DNA from: Granulibacter bethesdensis CGDNIH1
Lineage (GTDB): Bacteria > Pseudomonadota > Alphaproteobacteria > Acetobacterales > Acetobacteraceae
Length of the DNA stretch: 64,000 bases
Assembly: GCF_000014285.2 (NCBI RefSeq)
Contig: NC_008343.2
Coordinates: forward strand, 496,001 to 560,000
Reading direction: 5' to 3'
Positions 63,412 to 64,000 of the stretch are shown in pieces. The notes below the pieces were generated by a model. It had not been told where the DNA came from. It saw only the letters and a program-made list of their open reading frames with translations, and ran no database searches. Both the position numbers and the translations under genes were made by a program. Within the stretch, counting starts at the first letter, position 1, and each line of letters starts with the position of its first letter.

Positions 63412-63440
63412 TGAATACATATTCATGTATGTGCGGTCAA
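63412..63440 (-). promoter_or_regulatory. Promoter with ArsR/SmtB-type operator upstream of the cation efflux gene
   Basis: TGAA-N6-TTCA, the core of ArsR/SmtB zinc-sensor operators, lies at 63412-63425. The symmetry extends to ATATGAATAC and ATATTCATGT (8 of 10 matched). On the minus strand TTGACC (63440-63435) and TATTCA (63417-63412) with 17-bp spacing form a possible promoter, and the operator covers its spacer and -10. Repression relieved by metal is inferred. No ArsR-type gene is in the window. Confidence 0.65.
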
Positions 63441-63458
63441 GTCCATATTTCCCGATGG

Positions 63459-64000
63459 TCATCCTGCTGTGTCAGACAGTAAGGGCCTGATCAACTCTGC
63501 CAGACGCATGATGTCGCTGTCAGGGGTCAGGGCAGTGAAAGTCAGCCGCAGACGGGCTGTTCCAGCCGGAACGGTGGGGGGACGGATTGCGGCAGCCAGA
63601 TAATCATGCTCCGCCAGCATCGCCGAGGCAGACAGGGCCGCCTCCGCGGAGCCGAGCAGGATCGGCACGATAGGGCTTTGTGCATCCGGCAGGCTTGTCA
63701 GACGGGTAAACAGCTTCGCTTTTTCCAATGGCTGCATGGTCAGGGCGGGATCGGCGGCTATCAGATCCAGTGCTGTGATCGCCGCTGCCAGCGTGCCGGG
63801 GGGAAGGCCTGTGGTATAGATAAAGCTGCGCGCCCGATTGCGGATCAGCGCCACCACCGGCGCGGAGGCACAGAGATAGCCGCCATACGCCCCTACCGCT
63901 TTGGAGAGCGTGCCCATCTGCAACGGAACGTCATGACCGTATGCGGAGCCGTGCCCCTCGTTCAATACACCGATTCCATGGGCGTCATCGGTCATCAGCC
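63459..64000 (-). CDS. bioF: 8-amino-7-oxononanoate synthase, 3' part (truncated by window edge)
   Basis: PLP enzyme condensing pimeloyl-ACP/CoA with alanine in biotin synthesis. About 180 C-terminal residues are present. The cofactor-site aspartate is in DDAHGIGVL, the PLP lysine in LQMGTLSKAVGAYGGY, and the family SFIYTTGLPP and RLRLTFTALTP follow. The 5' part lies beyond position 64000. Same strand as bioD, with the cation efflux gene in between. Confidence 0.95.
   Translation of the reverse strand, partial: LMTDDAHGIGVLNEGHGSAYGHDVPLQMGTLSKAVGAYGGYLCASAPVVALIRNRARSFIYTTGLPPGTLAAAITALDLIAADPALTMQPLEKAKLFTRLTSLPDAQSPIVPILLGSAEAALSASAMLAEHDYLAAAIRPPTVPAGTARLRLTFTALTPDSDIMRLAELIRPLLSDTAG

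Overview
The window looks like a chromosomal segment of an acetic acid bacterium (Acetobacteraceae, Alphaproteobacteria). Granulibacter is my best guess from overall gene content, but this is inference because I could run no search. Supporting signs are a GC-rich genome, the alphaproteobacterial orders mraZ-rsmH-ftsL-ftsI and ribF-ileS-lspA-DUF3035 lipoprotein, a COQ9-type ubiquinone gene, an IalB-like secreted protein, PHB genes (phaA, phaB), an ScfR/RamB-type regulator facing isocitrate lyase, and an egtB-egtD ergothioneine pair. I saw no tRNA, rRNA, IS element, integrase or phage gene. The region is mostly core genome with small accessory pockets.

Layout. 1-3467 (minus): division/cell-wall start mraZ-rsmH-ftsL-ftsI, with ftsI cut by the left edge. 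Upstream lie a four-copy TGGG array (probable MraZ operator) and rnpB, whose -35 box overlaps the stop codon of a peptidoglycan amidase. 5098-7748 (minus): DnaJ/TerB protein, YdcF-like protein and a methyltransferase. 7867-17128 (plus): SpoU RNA methylase, IalB-like protein, rlmN, phaA, a large Na+/H+ antiporter, phaB and a porin with a switch-like mRNA leader. 17189-22176: cupin, GST, gloB, a methyltransferase, a lipoprotein and a TibC-type autotransporter heptosyltransferase. 22255-25272: tadA, a glutamine amidotransferase, rluB, rsmD and a CsaA-like protein of unusual composition. 25332-34013 (minus): membrane glycosyltransferase, mutL, DUF3035 lipoprotein, lspA, ileS, ribF. 34172-39150: pepF, a PAP2 phosphatase, a possible relic of a type I-E CRISPR array, then cvpA-purF. 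39436-43742 (plus): Na/Pi cotransporter, minCDE and two small exported proteins. 43756-50953: ABM monooxygenase, glycosyltransferase, ABC exporter with an overlapping small ORF, rpsU, def, COQ9, transglutaminase, OsmC. 51220-54086: aceA facing its probable regulator. 54307-64000: hypothetical gene, OPT-Rieske operon, egtB-egtD plus a new 40-residue membrane peptide gene, an ACP-lipoprotein pair, and bioF/CDF/bioD with a probable zinc-type operator.

Many genes sit in tight operons with 4-base ATGA or GTGA overlaps (mraZ/rsmH, rsmH/ftsL, ialB/rlmN, amidotransferase/rluB, minD/minE, def/coq9, cupin/GST). The most interesting signals are at the RNA/DNA level. They are two mutually exclusive stems before the porin gene, a perfect stem burying the egtB ribosome binding site, a 14-bp tandem duplication that puts a small ORF out of frame with the ABC exporter, a 61-bp-spaced pair of CRISPR-like dyads, and well-formed operators for MraZ, an ScfR-type regulator and an ArsR/SmtB-type metal sensor.
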